Shown piece after piece: positions 26,994 to 34,883 of a DNA stretch of 59,761 nucleotides. Position 1 is the stretch's first letter. Every line of letters starts with the position of its first letter. Under the pieces are notes generated by a model. That model made no database searches and had not been told where the DNA came from. It saw nothing but the letters and a program-made list of their open reading frames with translations. Source of the stretch: Candidatus Cryosericum septentrionale (GTDB lineage: Bacteria; Caldisericota; Caldisericia; Cryosericales; Cryosericaceae); NCBI RefSeq assembly GCF_003570995.1, contig NZ_QXIY01000019.1, positions 1-59,761 of the forward strand. Reading direction: 5' to 3'. Position numbers and translations under genes: made by a program.

Positions 26994-28460
26994 CTAGCTC
27001 CTGGATGCTGTCCGACGATGCGCAAGCACGCGGAACATGAAATAAAAGATACTCCCTACGCGCCGTACGCGGCTTGGCTGGACGACCAGTCTATACAACC
27101 ACTCCGTGCCGGTCTTCTGAACGAATCGCGGCGCTCGGCGGACAAGTCCACTCCAGACATCGAATGTGCCGCCTACGCCGATTGCGATAGGGATACTCAT
27201 GTCGCGGTGGTGCCAGATCCACTTCTCCTGGGCTCCTCCGCCCATGCCGACCAGGAGAATGTCGACGTGCGCTCCCAGGATTTCCTGGATGATGTGCGCT
27301 TCTTCTGTTGCATCGAAGTAGCCCGAATGAAAACCGGCGACATGAAGACCTGGGTAACGGGCCATGACGTTGGAGGCGGCCCGTTCGACGATATCCGGCT
27401 TTGCACCGAGGAAGTACACGCGGTAGCCCCTGCACTCGGCGAGCGCAAGCAGAGAACCCGAGAACTCGATGCCGGGGATGCGGTTCTCGATGCGTGGGCC
27501 CAGCATACGCGCTCCCCATACGATGCCAACGCCGTCGGCAACGACAAGATCCGCCTGCTGGACAATCTCGAGAAACTCGGCGTCCCTGAACGCACGAGCT
27601 GCCATCTCGCCATTCAGCGTTACGACGAGATGGGGCACTCCGCTTCTCACGAAATCGTCGGCTATCTCAAGAAGCTCGTCAATATCCCTGTTGCTGATAG
27701 AAATGCCAAAGAAGTCGATGTTGTCGACATGTTCCCGAGGTGACCGCAGCACAATACCTACGAACCGCGGAAGCGAAAGGATGCGAGGCAGCCGCTTGGG
27801 ATCAAGCACGAACCGGTACAACCACTCAAGACCGAGTCTCTGGACGCGGGCAGGTGCACGTTTGAACTCGCCCGACAGGACGTTGTAGCTTCCTCCCACG
27901 CCCATGGCAAACGGGACGTCCATCGCGGAAAGATTGCCGGCAAGGAATTTTTCCTGCTTGGGACTGCCCATGCCGACAAACATGATGTCTGCCCTGGCAG
28001 CGACGATTTCTGCAACCAGCCCAGGTTCGTCCACAGCAGTGAAGTATCCGTCGTGTGAACCCGCTACGACGAGGCCGGGGTATCTCTCCTTCACGATTGT
28101 CACAACTCCGGAGAGCGTTTCCGGGCGCGATCCAAGAAGGAAAAGACGCCATCCACGAGCGTCTGCCAGCTCAAGCAGCCGCAAGAACAGGTCAACGCCA
28201 GTGATCCGGGACTTGATGTGTTCGTGGTAGAAGACCCGGGAAGCCCATATGATTCCTATGCCGTCGCAGAAGTTCAGGTCGCTCTTGCGCAGGACCTTCT
28301 CAAGGGCTTTGTCCTGTTTGGCCTTGATAACCTTCTCTGGATTGATGGCCACACCCATATGAGGGGTCCGAGACGCGACAAAGCCCTCGACAGCAGCGAG
28401 AGCTTCGTCCATGTCCAGGTTGTCGACCGGAATACCGGCGACGTGGACTCGTTCAGCCAT
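26994..28460 (-). CDS. tandem-duplicated WecG/TagA/CpsF family glycosyltransferase
   Basis: Ordinary TagA proteins are about 240 residues; this one is 488 and contains two complete TagA domains in tandem. Repeat 1 (about 1-240) has INPEKV with N40, CDGIGI with D66, VGMGSPKQEKF (162-172), GVGGSYNVLSG (187-197) and EWLYRF (212-217). Repeat 2 (about 245-480) has LNGEM with N283, ADGVGI with D309, VGMGGGAQEKW (404-414), GVGGTFDVWSG (428-438) and EWLYRL (453-458). The offset is a constant 241-243 residues. The conserved catalytic-region Asp is kept in both. TagA adds ManNAc (WecG adds ManNAcA) to GlcNAc-PP-undecaprenol. The two copies differ clearly, so the fusion is old and both may be active. 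Confidence 0.9.
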   Translation of the reverse strand: MAERVHVAGIPVDNLDMDEALAAVEGFVASRTPHMGVAINPEKVIKAKQDKALEKVLRKSDLNFCDGIGIIWASRVFYHEHIKSRITGVDLFLRLLELADARGWRLFLLGSRPETLSGVVTIVKERYPGLVVAGSHDGYFTAVDEPGLVAEIVAARADIMFVGMGSPKQEKFLAGNLSAMDVPFAMGVGGSYNVLSGEFKRAPARVQRLGLEWLYRFVLDPKRLPRILSLPRFVGIVLRSPREHVDNIDFFGISISNRDIDELLEIADDFVRSGVPHLVVTLNGEMAARAFRDAEFLEIVQQADLVVADGVGIVWGARMLGPRIENRIPGIEFSGSLLALAECRGYRVYFLGAKPDIVERAASNVMARYPGLHVAGFHSGYFDATEEAHIIQEILGAHVDILLVGMGGGAQEKWIWHHRDMSIPIAIGVGGTFDVWSGLVRRAPRFVQKTGTEWLYRLVVQPSRVRRVGSIFYFMFRVLAHRRTASRS

Positions 28461-28483
28461 TGTCCGGTCGACGCGTCCGCGTT

Positions 28484-29788
28484 CTACAGACGAACGTACC
28501 AGGGTTGCTGGAGGACGTCGGCGTCATGTTCGAACACTCCCCTGAAGTCACATAGAATCAGGCGGCCAGCTTCTGCCACAACTGCCTTCTTGAGGCGCTC
28601 ATAGTCCACATTGCCCTGGCGGATGGGCAGGACGAGTGCGTCTGCCCACAACGAGCCCGCCTCGATGTCCGTCTCGCGTCCGAATTCCCTGGGCGCCTCA
28701 GCGATGCTGTCGAAGACATGCACTTCGGCTCCCACCTTCGCAAGCGCGGTGGCAAGGTCGACGGCCGGACTCCCAGTGACATCGTCCGAGTAGTCCTTCA
28801 TGGCGATGCCGACGAACAGCACATGCTTGCCCGCGAGCCCACCCATCCTCCTGGACATGCGCCCGGCAATGTAACCAGGTTGAGCGGCGTTCGCCTGACG
28901 TGCGGAGACGAAGGTCGGCAGCAAGTCGCCGCATTCGTCCTGGCTTGAGAGCGAACCGAACAGATAGGGCGAGGCATAGGGGATGCAGTGGCCCCCGACG
29001 CCGATGCCAGGGATGAGAATCTTGACTCTCGAGTGGGTATTGCAGGCCTCAACCAGTTCCCACGTGGGAATATCGAAGCGATTCGCGAAGCGCGCCAGCT
29101 GGTCGGCGATTGCAATGTTGACGTCCCGCTGAGCATTCTCGAACATCTTCGCCACTTCCACAAGTTCGATAGAGGACGCTTTGAAGACGGGTTCGCGGTT
29201 CACGGCTCCGAGCACTTGGGTCGCGCGGTCGAGACTTCTTCTATTGATTCCCCCGACGACCAGTGGCATGTTGCGGAACTCATCATAGGCGTGCCCTTCA
29301 GCTATCCGCTCTGACGAATACGCGAGGTCAAAGTCGGTGCCTGCTACCAGCCCGCTTGCGCGCTCCAACGTGGAGAGCACGAGGCCGCGAGTCGTGCCAA
29401 CAGGCACGGTGGACCGGCAGATGACGAGATCCCCCTTCTTGAGCAGCTTGCCGAGCTCTGCACAGGCGCTCGTGAGCATGCTCATGTCCAGGGCCCATGC
29501 ATTGTCGATGGGGATGCCAACGGTGATAATGAACGTCGCCACGTCCTTCGGGAGTTCGTCGAACCTGCTGGTGACGTTCAGGCTGCCATTTGCAAGACAC
29601 GTTCGGAGGACGTCATTGACTGGTACGCCGTCGAAGTCCTCGCGCATGCCGAGCGACGACGCCTTGATCGACTCGATGCGACGCGGGTCGATATCGACCC
29701 CGGAGACCTGGAATCCGTCCAGCGCATAGGTGAGCGCAAGAGGAAGGCCAACATAGCCAAGACCGACAATTGCAAGCTTCCTTTCCAT
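28484..29788 (-). CDS. nucleotide-sugar dehydrogenase, WecC (UDP-ManNAc 6-dehydrogenase)-like
   Basis: A 434-residue UDP-sugar dehydrogenase. The NAD-binding IVGLGYVGLPLA is at the N-terminus; YSSERIAEG replaces the usual PERI; K214 and N218 lie in EVAKMFENAQRDVNIA; the catalytic nucleophile is C268 in GVGGHCIP. The family oxidises C6 of UDP-hexoses; given wecB and TagA here, UDP-ManNAc to UDP-ManNAcA is the likely reaction, though UDP-glucose cannot be excluded. ATG at 29788 was preferred over 29800 because GGAGGA lies at proper spacing before it. Confidence 0.85.
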   Translation of the reverse strand: MERKLAIVGLGYVGLPLALTYALDGFQVSGVDIDPRRIESIKASSLGMREDFDGVPVNDVLRTCLANGSLNVTSRFDELPKDVATFIITVGIPIDNAWALDMSMLTSACAELGKLLKKGDLVICRSTVPVGTTRGLVLSTLERASGLVAGTDFDLAYSSERIAEGHAYDEFRNMPLVVGGINRRSLDRATQVLGAVNREPVFKASSIELVEVAKMFENAQRDVNIAIADQLARFANRFDIPTWELVEACNTHSRVKILIPGIGVGGHCIPYASPYLFGSLSSQDECGDLLPTFVSARQANAAQPGYIAGRMSRRMGGLAGKHVLFVGIAMKDYSDDVTGSPAVDLATALAKVGAEVHVFDSIAEAPREFGRETDIEAGSLWADALVLPIRQGNVDYERLKKAVVAEAGRLILCDFRGVFEHDADVLQQPWYVRL

Positions 29789-29802
29789 CTTTTCCTCCAT
29801 AT

Positions 29803-30948
29803 TCAGGACTGGTGGTGTGCCATAGTGTCCAGCACGCGGTCGAATTCGGTAATCCGCAACGACCAGTCAAAACGTCGGGATGATTCCACGCGCGAGCGAC
29901 GCAGCTCGAGTGAATCTGCATCGATAGTGTCTTGCACCGCAGAGATGAACTCTTCAGGGGTGGACGCGAGTCGCACCATGTCTTCGCCGAATGCCCCAAG
30001 AGCGTGGATTGTCGACGAAACCACAGGCAGTCCAGCCGAGACATATTCATAGAACTTCAGTGGGTCGACGCCTAGGGTCAGCGGCGATTCACGGAAGGGG
30101 ATAAGCGCCACGTCGTAGTGGGGGGCTTCCTGCGCGATCGCAGCTTGGGAGAGCGTGCCCTTGAAGACAACGTTGGCATGGACGGCCAGTCCATCTCGGA
30201 CAACCGGCAGGGTCTCGCCGAAGCAGTCGATCACGCAGTCTGGATACGCTGCGGCAACTGCGCCAAGTGCCTGTACGTCGAACCATTCGCGCATTGCTCC
30301 GACGTACAGGAATCTGCGTTGCCTCGGCAGTGTGGTCAGCGTGTCGAGCCACGTCATGGCAGGAGCGGCGAACAGCTCATGGTCCACGCCATTCTGGATC
30401 AGACTAAGCTTGTCCTCGTGCGACGAGAACTTGGCGGCAATCGTTTCATTAGTCGCAATCACAGCAGACGCTATGTCAGCAGTCCGCGCCTCGAGGCGGT
30501 CGACAGTAGCCTTGCCGAGGAGCCCAGGATACGCGCTGTGGTCGTCGACGCAGTCGTAGACGACCGGAGCGCCAAGCAGCCGAAGAGTTCTCGGGACAAA
30601 CGGCAGGTACGTCAGGACGATGCTGGCTTCGGCCGTCCAGTCACCGGCGAGACTCTGCAGGTAGCGGTAGTAGGTGAGCGAGTCGTGATCTGCCACACGC
30701 TCATACTTCTTGAAGTACGGAAGCCACGGCGTGGGCGACGCAGTCCACATGTGGTCTCCCTGGTCATGCACGCCTGACCGCCAGGCACTCAACTTCCACC
30801 ATTGTTTCGGGCGGGCTACCGCTAGCCAGGTTACCGGGGCCTCGACGTAGAGAACGTCATAGCCCCGTTCGGCCAGTCGGCGGGCAAAGCGCTGTTTTCG
30901 GCTGGGGAACGAGCGATAGTTGTTGGTGCTGAGGACAAGCGCCTTCAT
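29803..30948 (-). CDS. family 1/4-type glycosyltransferase
   Basis: A 381-residue GT-B fold glycosyltransferase. It begins MKALVLSTNNYRSFPSRKQRF and has the C-terminal nucleotide-sugar site, with PFRESPLTLGVDPLKFYEY containing the conserved acidic loop and EYVSAGLPVVSS. VVYDCVDDHSAYPG in the N-terminal half is common in this group. Donor and acceptor are not recognisable. The frame continues upstream into the polymerase gene, but ATG at 30948 overlaps the upstream stop by 4 bases and gives a sensible N-terminus. Confidence 0.82.
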   Translation of the reverse strand: MKALVLSTNNYRSFPSRKQRFARRLAERGYDVLYVEAPVTWLAVARPKQWWKLSAWRSGVHDQGDHMWTASPTPWLPYFKKYERVADHDSLTYYRYLQSLAGDWTAEASIVLTYLPFVPRTLRLLGAPVVYDCVDDHSAYPGLLGKATVDRLEARTADIASAVIATNETIAAKFSSHEDKLSLIQNGVDHELFAAPAMTWLDTLTTLPRQRRFLYVGAMREWFDVQALGAVAAAYPDCVIDCFGETLPVVRDGLAVHANVVFKGTLSQAAIAQEAPHYDVALIPFRESPLTLGVDPLKFYEYVSAGLPVVSSTIHALGAFGEDMVRLASTPEEFISAVQDTIDADSLELRRSRVESSRRFDWSLRITEFDRVLDTMAHHQS

Positions 30949-32174
30949 TCGCCGGCCTCGGGAATAGCGCCGAGGGCGAAAAGACTCCACATAACAAGCG
31001 CTATTGCCCACGAGTCGAGAAGGTTGTCGGTGAAAAGGTTGACCAGAAGCGCAAGGAGGCCCACCGACGCGAACAGCCAGAGCTTGTCCTTCGAGCGGAA
31101 GAAGCGTGTGGCGACACACGCGAAGGCGCTCGACAACCATGAGACATACAAAGCGAAACCGACCATGCCTGTCTCAGCAAGTACACGAATCCACACCGAA
31201 TCCATGGAGATGCCCGTGAAGTAGCCATACTTCTGTGCTGCGGAACCTCCAAACGTGCCAAGGCCACTTCCAAGAAGAGGGTGATCAATGAGATTCACAA
31301 AGGCCTGCCTCCAGCGGAACAGGCGACCGAGGTTATTGCTTTTGTCGATATAAGTTGAACTGAGCAGGTTGGCCATGCGGAGTCGGAATGTCGGGACGAC
31401 GATGAGGATACCTGTGCCGGCGGCGGCAAATACCCCTGCAAGTGCGGGGTTCAAGATCAGGAGTCCGACGAAGTAGGACCCCGCTGCCGACAACCAGGCG
31501 GCTCGCGTCAGGGTGAGAAGGAATCCGCTTCCCATAACCAGCACGCATCCCACTGCAATCGCTCGCTCGTACCACCTTGTCCGCACGAGGGCCACGTACA
31601 CACCCAGGGGGATGATGGTCTCGAGGTAGGCAGCGAGAACATTGGGGCTGCCGAAGAGCGAGAACGCCCGAGTGCTGATAACCCCGGTCTCCGTGGCCTT
31701 GTCGAGCCACTGAGCGGGGACCGGGACCTTCCGGACATACTGATAGACACCGATGAACGCCACGAGAGTTGCGCTGGCCACAAGGTGTGGAGCCGTCTCG
31801 CGGAGAAGACCGGCAGCATCCCCGTCGACGAGGAGCCAAAGGATGACAAAAGCCATGAATGGTTCAAACGCCAGGCGGGCTTCATGAATGTAGGCGCCAA
31901 TGTAGTAGGTGTTCGCCGCATAGCCCAGAAGCGTTGCAGCACCAAACAGCAGGGCTGTCAGAACGACGGGTGAAGTGATGAGCCGCCCGATCTTCCGCCA
32001 ACTCGTGGCGACGGCGAAGGCAAGGAAGACCAGGAGCATGATCTCTTCCCACAGGTTGGCAAGAGGCAGATTGGCTTTCCGGATCATCCAGTTGACAAGA
32101 GGGTAATAGGCAACCAGCAGGAGAAAAGCTCTCGCTGCCAACCGCCTCTTGCTCTTGGTGGAGTTGAGGTTCAT
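30945..32174 (-). CDS. O-antigen ligase/polymerase family membrane protein (Wzy_C)
   Basis: A 409-residue membrane protein with about 10-11 hydrophobic helices and a large loop with IDHPLLGSGLGTFGGSAAQKYG, the Wzy_C signature, and FSLFGSPNVLAAYLETIIPLG. Family members polymerise or ligate lipid-linked glycans outside the membrane. In a cluster with TagA, CsaB and LCP genes it probably lengthens or transfers a surface polysaccharide. Exact reaction unknown. Confidence 0.85.
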   Translation of the reverse strand: MNLNSTKSKRRLAARAFLLLVAYYPLVNWMIRKANLPLANLWEEIMLLVFLAFAVATSWRKIGRLITSPVVLTALLFGAATLLGYAANTYYIGAYIHEARLAFEPFMAFVILWLLVDGDAAGLLRETAPHLVASATLVAFIGVYQYVRKVPVPAQWLDKATETGVISTRAFSLFGSPNVLAAYLETIIPLGVYVALVRTRWYERAIAVGCVLVMGSGFLLTLTRAAWLSAAGSYFVGLLILNPALAGVFAAAGTGILIVVPTFRLRMANLLSSTYIDKSNNLGRLFRWRQAFVNLIDHPLLGSGLGTFGGSAAQKYGYFTGISMDSVWIRVLAETGMVGFALYVSWLSSAFACVATRFFRSKDKLWLFASVGLLALLVNLFTDNLLDSWAIALVMWSLFALGAIPEAGE

Positions 32175-32181
32175 TCCGTCC

Positions 32182-32640
32182 CTATGGGAGACCGTGCACC
32201 GTCAGGGTACGTGCCCATACCTTCCACGTGTCTCCATACAGGGCAAGGTTCACTCCGGCGAGGACCTTGTCGCGGCCGTACATGTATACCCATGTAACCT
32301 TCGCGTCGATGGACTGCGCCGTGATAACGACGTCCTTGAGGATCGGGTGCTTGACGATGTGAAGCTCCCCTTTGCTGTCAAACGCGTCCTCCTCGGCTGG
32401 TGATGTCGTGATGTTCGTAATCGTAAAACACTCCTTGCCCGTCTCGTCATAGATGGGGGCACCCATCTTGATCTGTGCGGCTGTCTCCGGCTCGATTCCA
32501 AAAGCGAGGAACGTGGCCTCGATGCGTTTGCCACTGAGACCCTTTGCCCCGGTAGAGGGACGCGTTAGTTTATAGGCTGCAGCGACACCCGCGATGACGA
32601 CGAGCGCAAGAACGACTCCAACAATCCATTTGTTTCTCAT
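32182..32640 (-). CDS. membrane-anchored DUF4330-like protein
   Basis: A 152-residue protein with one N-terminal transmembrane helix (about 5-24) and an extracytoplasmic domain containing KMGAPIYDETG and LTVHGLP at the end. It resembles DUF4330 proteins, which are often found in exopolysaccharide clusters, but the match was made by eye. Function unknown. Its ATG overlaps the upstream glycosyltransferase stop (ATGA), and the polymerase gene follows after 7 bases, so it probably works with them. Confidence 0.6.
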   Translation of the reverse strand: MRNKWIVGVVLALVVIAGVAAAYKLTRPSTGAKGLSGKRIEATFLAFGIEPETAAQIKMGAPIYDETGKECFTITNITTSPAEEDAFDSKGELHIVKHPILKDVVITAQSIDAKVTWVYMYGRDKVLAGVNLALYGDTWKVWARTLTVHGLP

Positions 32641-33563
32641 ATGCTACGACCCCCTTGTGTGAGTTCGCCCTTTCGGCCGCGGAGGCCGTCTGAGAGGCCC
32701 CTCACGAAGTAGTGCAGAAAGGCACGACGATTATTGTAGAAGAGCACAATCGAAATGAAACGCCGAACTGCGAAGAGAGGAAGGAACAAGGCCAGAAAAC
32801 GGGCTCGCGTGAGGAGCCGGCGCTGCGTCAGAATGCAGTTCCGGGTTCCATAGTATAAGCGCCACGGCTGGTCGATGAGCACCGCAAGTGACCTTCCGAG
32901 AAACCGCAGCTGTCTCCGGTTGGCCGAAGGGTGCAGCAACCTGCTCGCGGGGATGGCGTACCCATGGAACCCCGCCAACGTTGCTCTCAGAGTGAATTCT
33001 GTGTCGTCGTACCATCCATACAGCGACGCGTCGAAGATGCCGGATTCAAGGAGCAAGGAAGACGGGACGAACAGGCCTGCCATGGCACAGGTGTCAAAGG
33101 GAAATTCAGGATCCTGATAGCGTTCCCGGGGCACTGGCTTGAGCATTCCAGTCTGGCGACTGTATGTGAACGAGTTAAAGAAAGGGAGTTCCGGCTGTGG
33201 CATATTATAGCATACAGAGCGGAAGTACGTCCGCACGCCGTGCGTTTCGGCAACTCGTAGGAGGCGCTCCAGGGCTTCTGGGTCTATGATAGCATCGTCA
33301 TCGAGCATCCATACCCAGTCGGCTTTGAGCTCGAGTGCCTTCTGCTGGCCGATGGCTGCACCTCCTGCCGGGCCACTGTTGTGCTCCAGGCGAACGACAT
33401 CGACATCCTGCCGGTATTCCTGCGGAGGCGTATACGGGATGGTAGACCCATTGTCCACGACGACGACCCGGTCGGGTCGCTGGGAGCCGTGCAGGATCGA
33501 CGACAGACAGCACGATGCTGTTTCGGGGCGGTCCAGGGTGATGACGACGGCAATGACGCTCAT
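32637..33563 (-). CDS. family 2 glycosyltransferase
   Basis: A 308-residue GT-A enzyme: VVITLDRPETASCCLSSIL at the N-terminus, VVVDNGST, WMLDDDAIID (metal-binding DDD) and YGWYDDTEFTLRA (ED-type catalytic base region). It resembles rhamnosyl- and galactofuranosyltransferases (GlfT/RfbF-like). The C-terminal 80 residues are basic and hydrophobic and may contact the membrane. It is the first gene of the minus-strand polysaccharide run; the 214 bases upstream, to the end of the LCP gene, hold no recognisable gene or clear promoter. Confidence 0.85.
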   Translation of the reverse strand: MSVIAVVITLDRPETASCCLSSILHGSQRPDRVVVVDNGSTIPYTPPQEYRQDVDVVRLEHNSGPAGGAAIGQQKALELKADWVWMLDDDAIIDPEALERLLRVAETHGVRTYFRSVCYNMPQPELPFFNSFTYSRQTGMLKPVPRERYQDPEFPFDTCAMAGLFVPSSLLLESGIFDASLYGWYDDTEFTLRATLAGFHGYAIPASRLLHPSANRRQLRFLGRSLAVLIDQPWRLYYGTRNCILTQRRLLTRARFLALFLPLFAVRRFISIVLFYNNRRAFLHYFVRGLSDGLRGRKGELTQGGRSI

Positions 33564-33777
33564 GAAGCACCGATTTGCTTAGGTCGGCAGGGCCACGGCG
33601 AGCCTGCACGAGCCGGTAATGCGGCCACTTTGAGGTGGACTGCTCTATCACAGACATTGCCGGGGCTGAAGGAGGACTCAGCGAGATCGTGCCAGGCAAG
33701 GCACACGCACGCTCCGGGAAGAACGGACTTGCGCGGTTGTTGCCAATACCAGACGGAGACTCCGTTCGTCGGGGCTC

Positions 33778-34758
33778 CTAGCTGGACGGAACGAGCGGAC
33801 TGAATAGCGGAGCAATCTTCGATCGCAAGGCATCCAGGTCCGGGATGACGTACGAGGTTCCCCCGACAGTCCCTGTCACTCCAGGGAACGGGATCGTGGT
33901 TACTTCCTTGTCGGTCGTATTCTTGAAAGCAAGGGCGATGCGAAGCATGTCGTTCGGGAGAAGGTCAGTCACAACGGCATTCTCGACGGCACGGATGACG
34001 GGTGGGAGTTTCCAGACGTTGCGAAGCGAGGTGGTCTGGGCCACGATAGCTTTGAGAAGAGTCTTCTGACGAACAACACGTCCCAATTCTTCTCCGTTTG
34101 AGGAGCCAAAATCACCGATTGCATCGTGACGAAAGCGGGCGTACTCCAGAGCCGTCTTGCCGTCCATGTGCTGTACTCCCGGTTTCAAGTTGATAAGAGT
34201 GTCCACTGCCTTAAAGTACATCGCCTTCTCGACGTTGATGGTCACGCCTCCCAGAGCATCGATGACCTTCTCAAACCCGGCGAAGTCGGCCTTCGCATAG
34301 TAATTGATCTTGATGCCGGGGATCATCACCTCGACCGTCTTCTCGAGAAGGTCTATTCCACCATCGGAAAAGTAGTCAGGGTTTGTCGTAGCATTGATCT
34401 TGTCATAGCCGTGTCCAGGAATGTTGACACGAGAATCCCTGGGGATCGACATGACCGACATGGTGTGGGAGGCTGGATCGAGGCCGATGAGCATAATGCT
34501 GTCAGAGCGACCTGGATCGTTCTTGGCCCGTGAGTCGACACCGGCGACCAGGATGTTGACTCGTTCCTGCAGGTTGAGAGTCGATCTCGTGGCACCTGCA
34601 TTGGGGTTGATCGCGCGGAGAGAGCTGTAGAGAGAGATGACCACGTAGCCGGCAAAACAGACCACAATGGTCAAAATAGAGACAAGCACTATGAGAAGCG
34701 TCTTGCGGACCTTTGTCGAGCGAGAAGAACCCGTCAGTCCCTTGGTTTCCGTTTTCAT
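33778..34758 (-). CDS. LytR-CpsA-Psr (LCP) family wall polymer ligase
   Basis: A 326-residue protein with a short cytoplasmic tail, one transmembrane helix (about 22-45) and an extracytoplasmic LCP domain. Family motifs include NILVAGVDSR, RSDSIMLIGLDP, SIPRDSRVNIPGHG, KINAT and LEYARFRHD. LCP enzymes transfer teichoic acid or other polymers from undecaprenyl carriers to peptidoglycan. ATG at 34758 was preferred over a GTG 6 bases upstream because AAGGA then has proper spacing. It would complete the pathway started by TagO. Confidence 0.92.
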   Translation of the reverse strand: MKTETKGLTGSSRSTKVRKTLLIVLVSILTIVVCFAGYVVISLYSSLRAINPNAGATRSTLNLQERVNILVAGVDSRAKNDPGRSDSIMLIGLDPASHTMSVMSIPRDSRVNIPGHGYDKINATTNPDYFSDGGIDLLEKTVEVMIPGIKINYYAKADFAGFEKVIDALGGVTINVEKAMYFKAVDTLINLKPGVQHMDGKTALEYARFRHDAIGDFGSSNGEELGRVVRQKTLLKAIVAQTTSLRNVWKLPPVIRAVENAVVTDLLPNDMLRIALAFKNTTDKEVTTIPFPGVTGTVGGTSYVIPDLDALRSKIAPLFSPLVPSS

Positions 34759-34800
34759 TGGCACGTTCCTTCACCTGAGAGTCCAGATTCGTTCATCTGC

Positions 34801-34836
34801 GTACTCAAAGAGTACCCATTTGGAGCGACAGCGCAA
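34801..34836 (-). promoter_or_regulatory. possible LCP promoter with overlapping inverted repeat
   Basis: TTGCGC (34831-34836) and TACTCT (34809-34814) on the minus strand are 16 bases apart. The perfect inverted repeat GTACTC-AAA-GAGTAC (34801-34815) overlaps the -10, where a repressor could bind. Based on pattern only. Confidence 0.35.
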
Positions 34837-34883
34837 GACGCAAACACTGAAGGAATGCCTCGGTTTCTACGGACTGGTCCTAC

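Noticed and set aside
26775..27743. A 322-codon + strand frame opposite csaB and the tandem TagA gene
   Set aside because: Shadow of two well-supported minus-strand genes.
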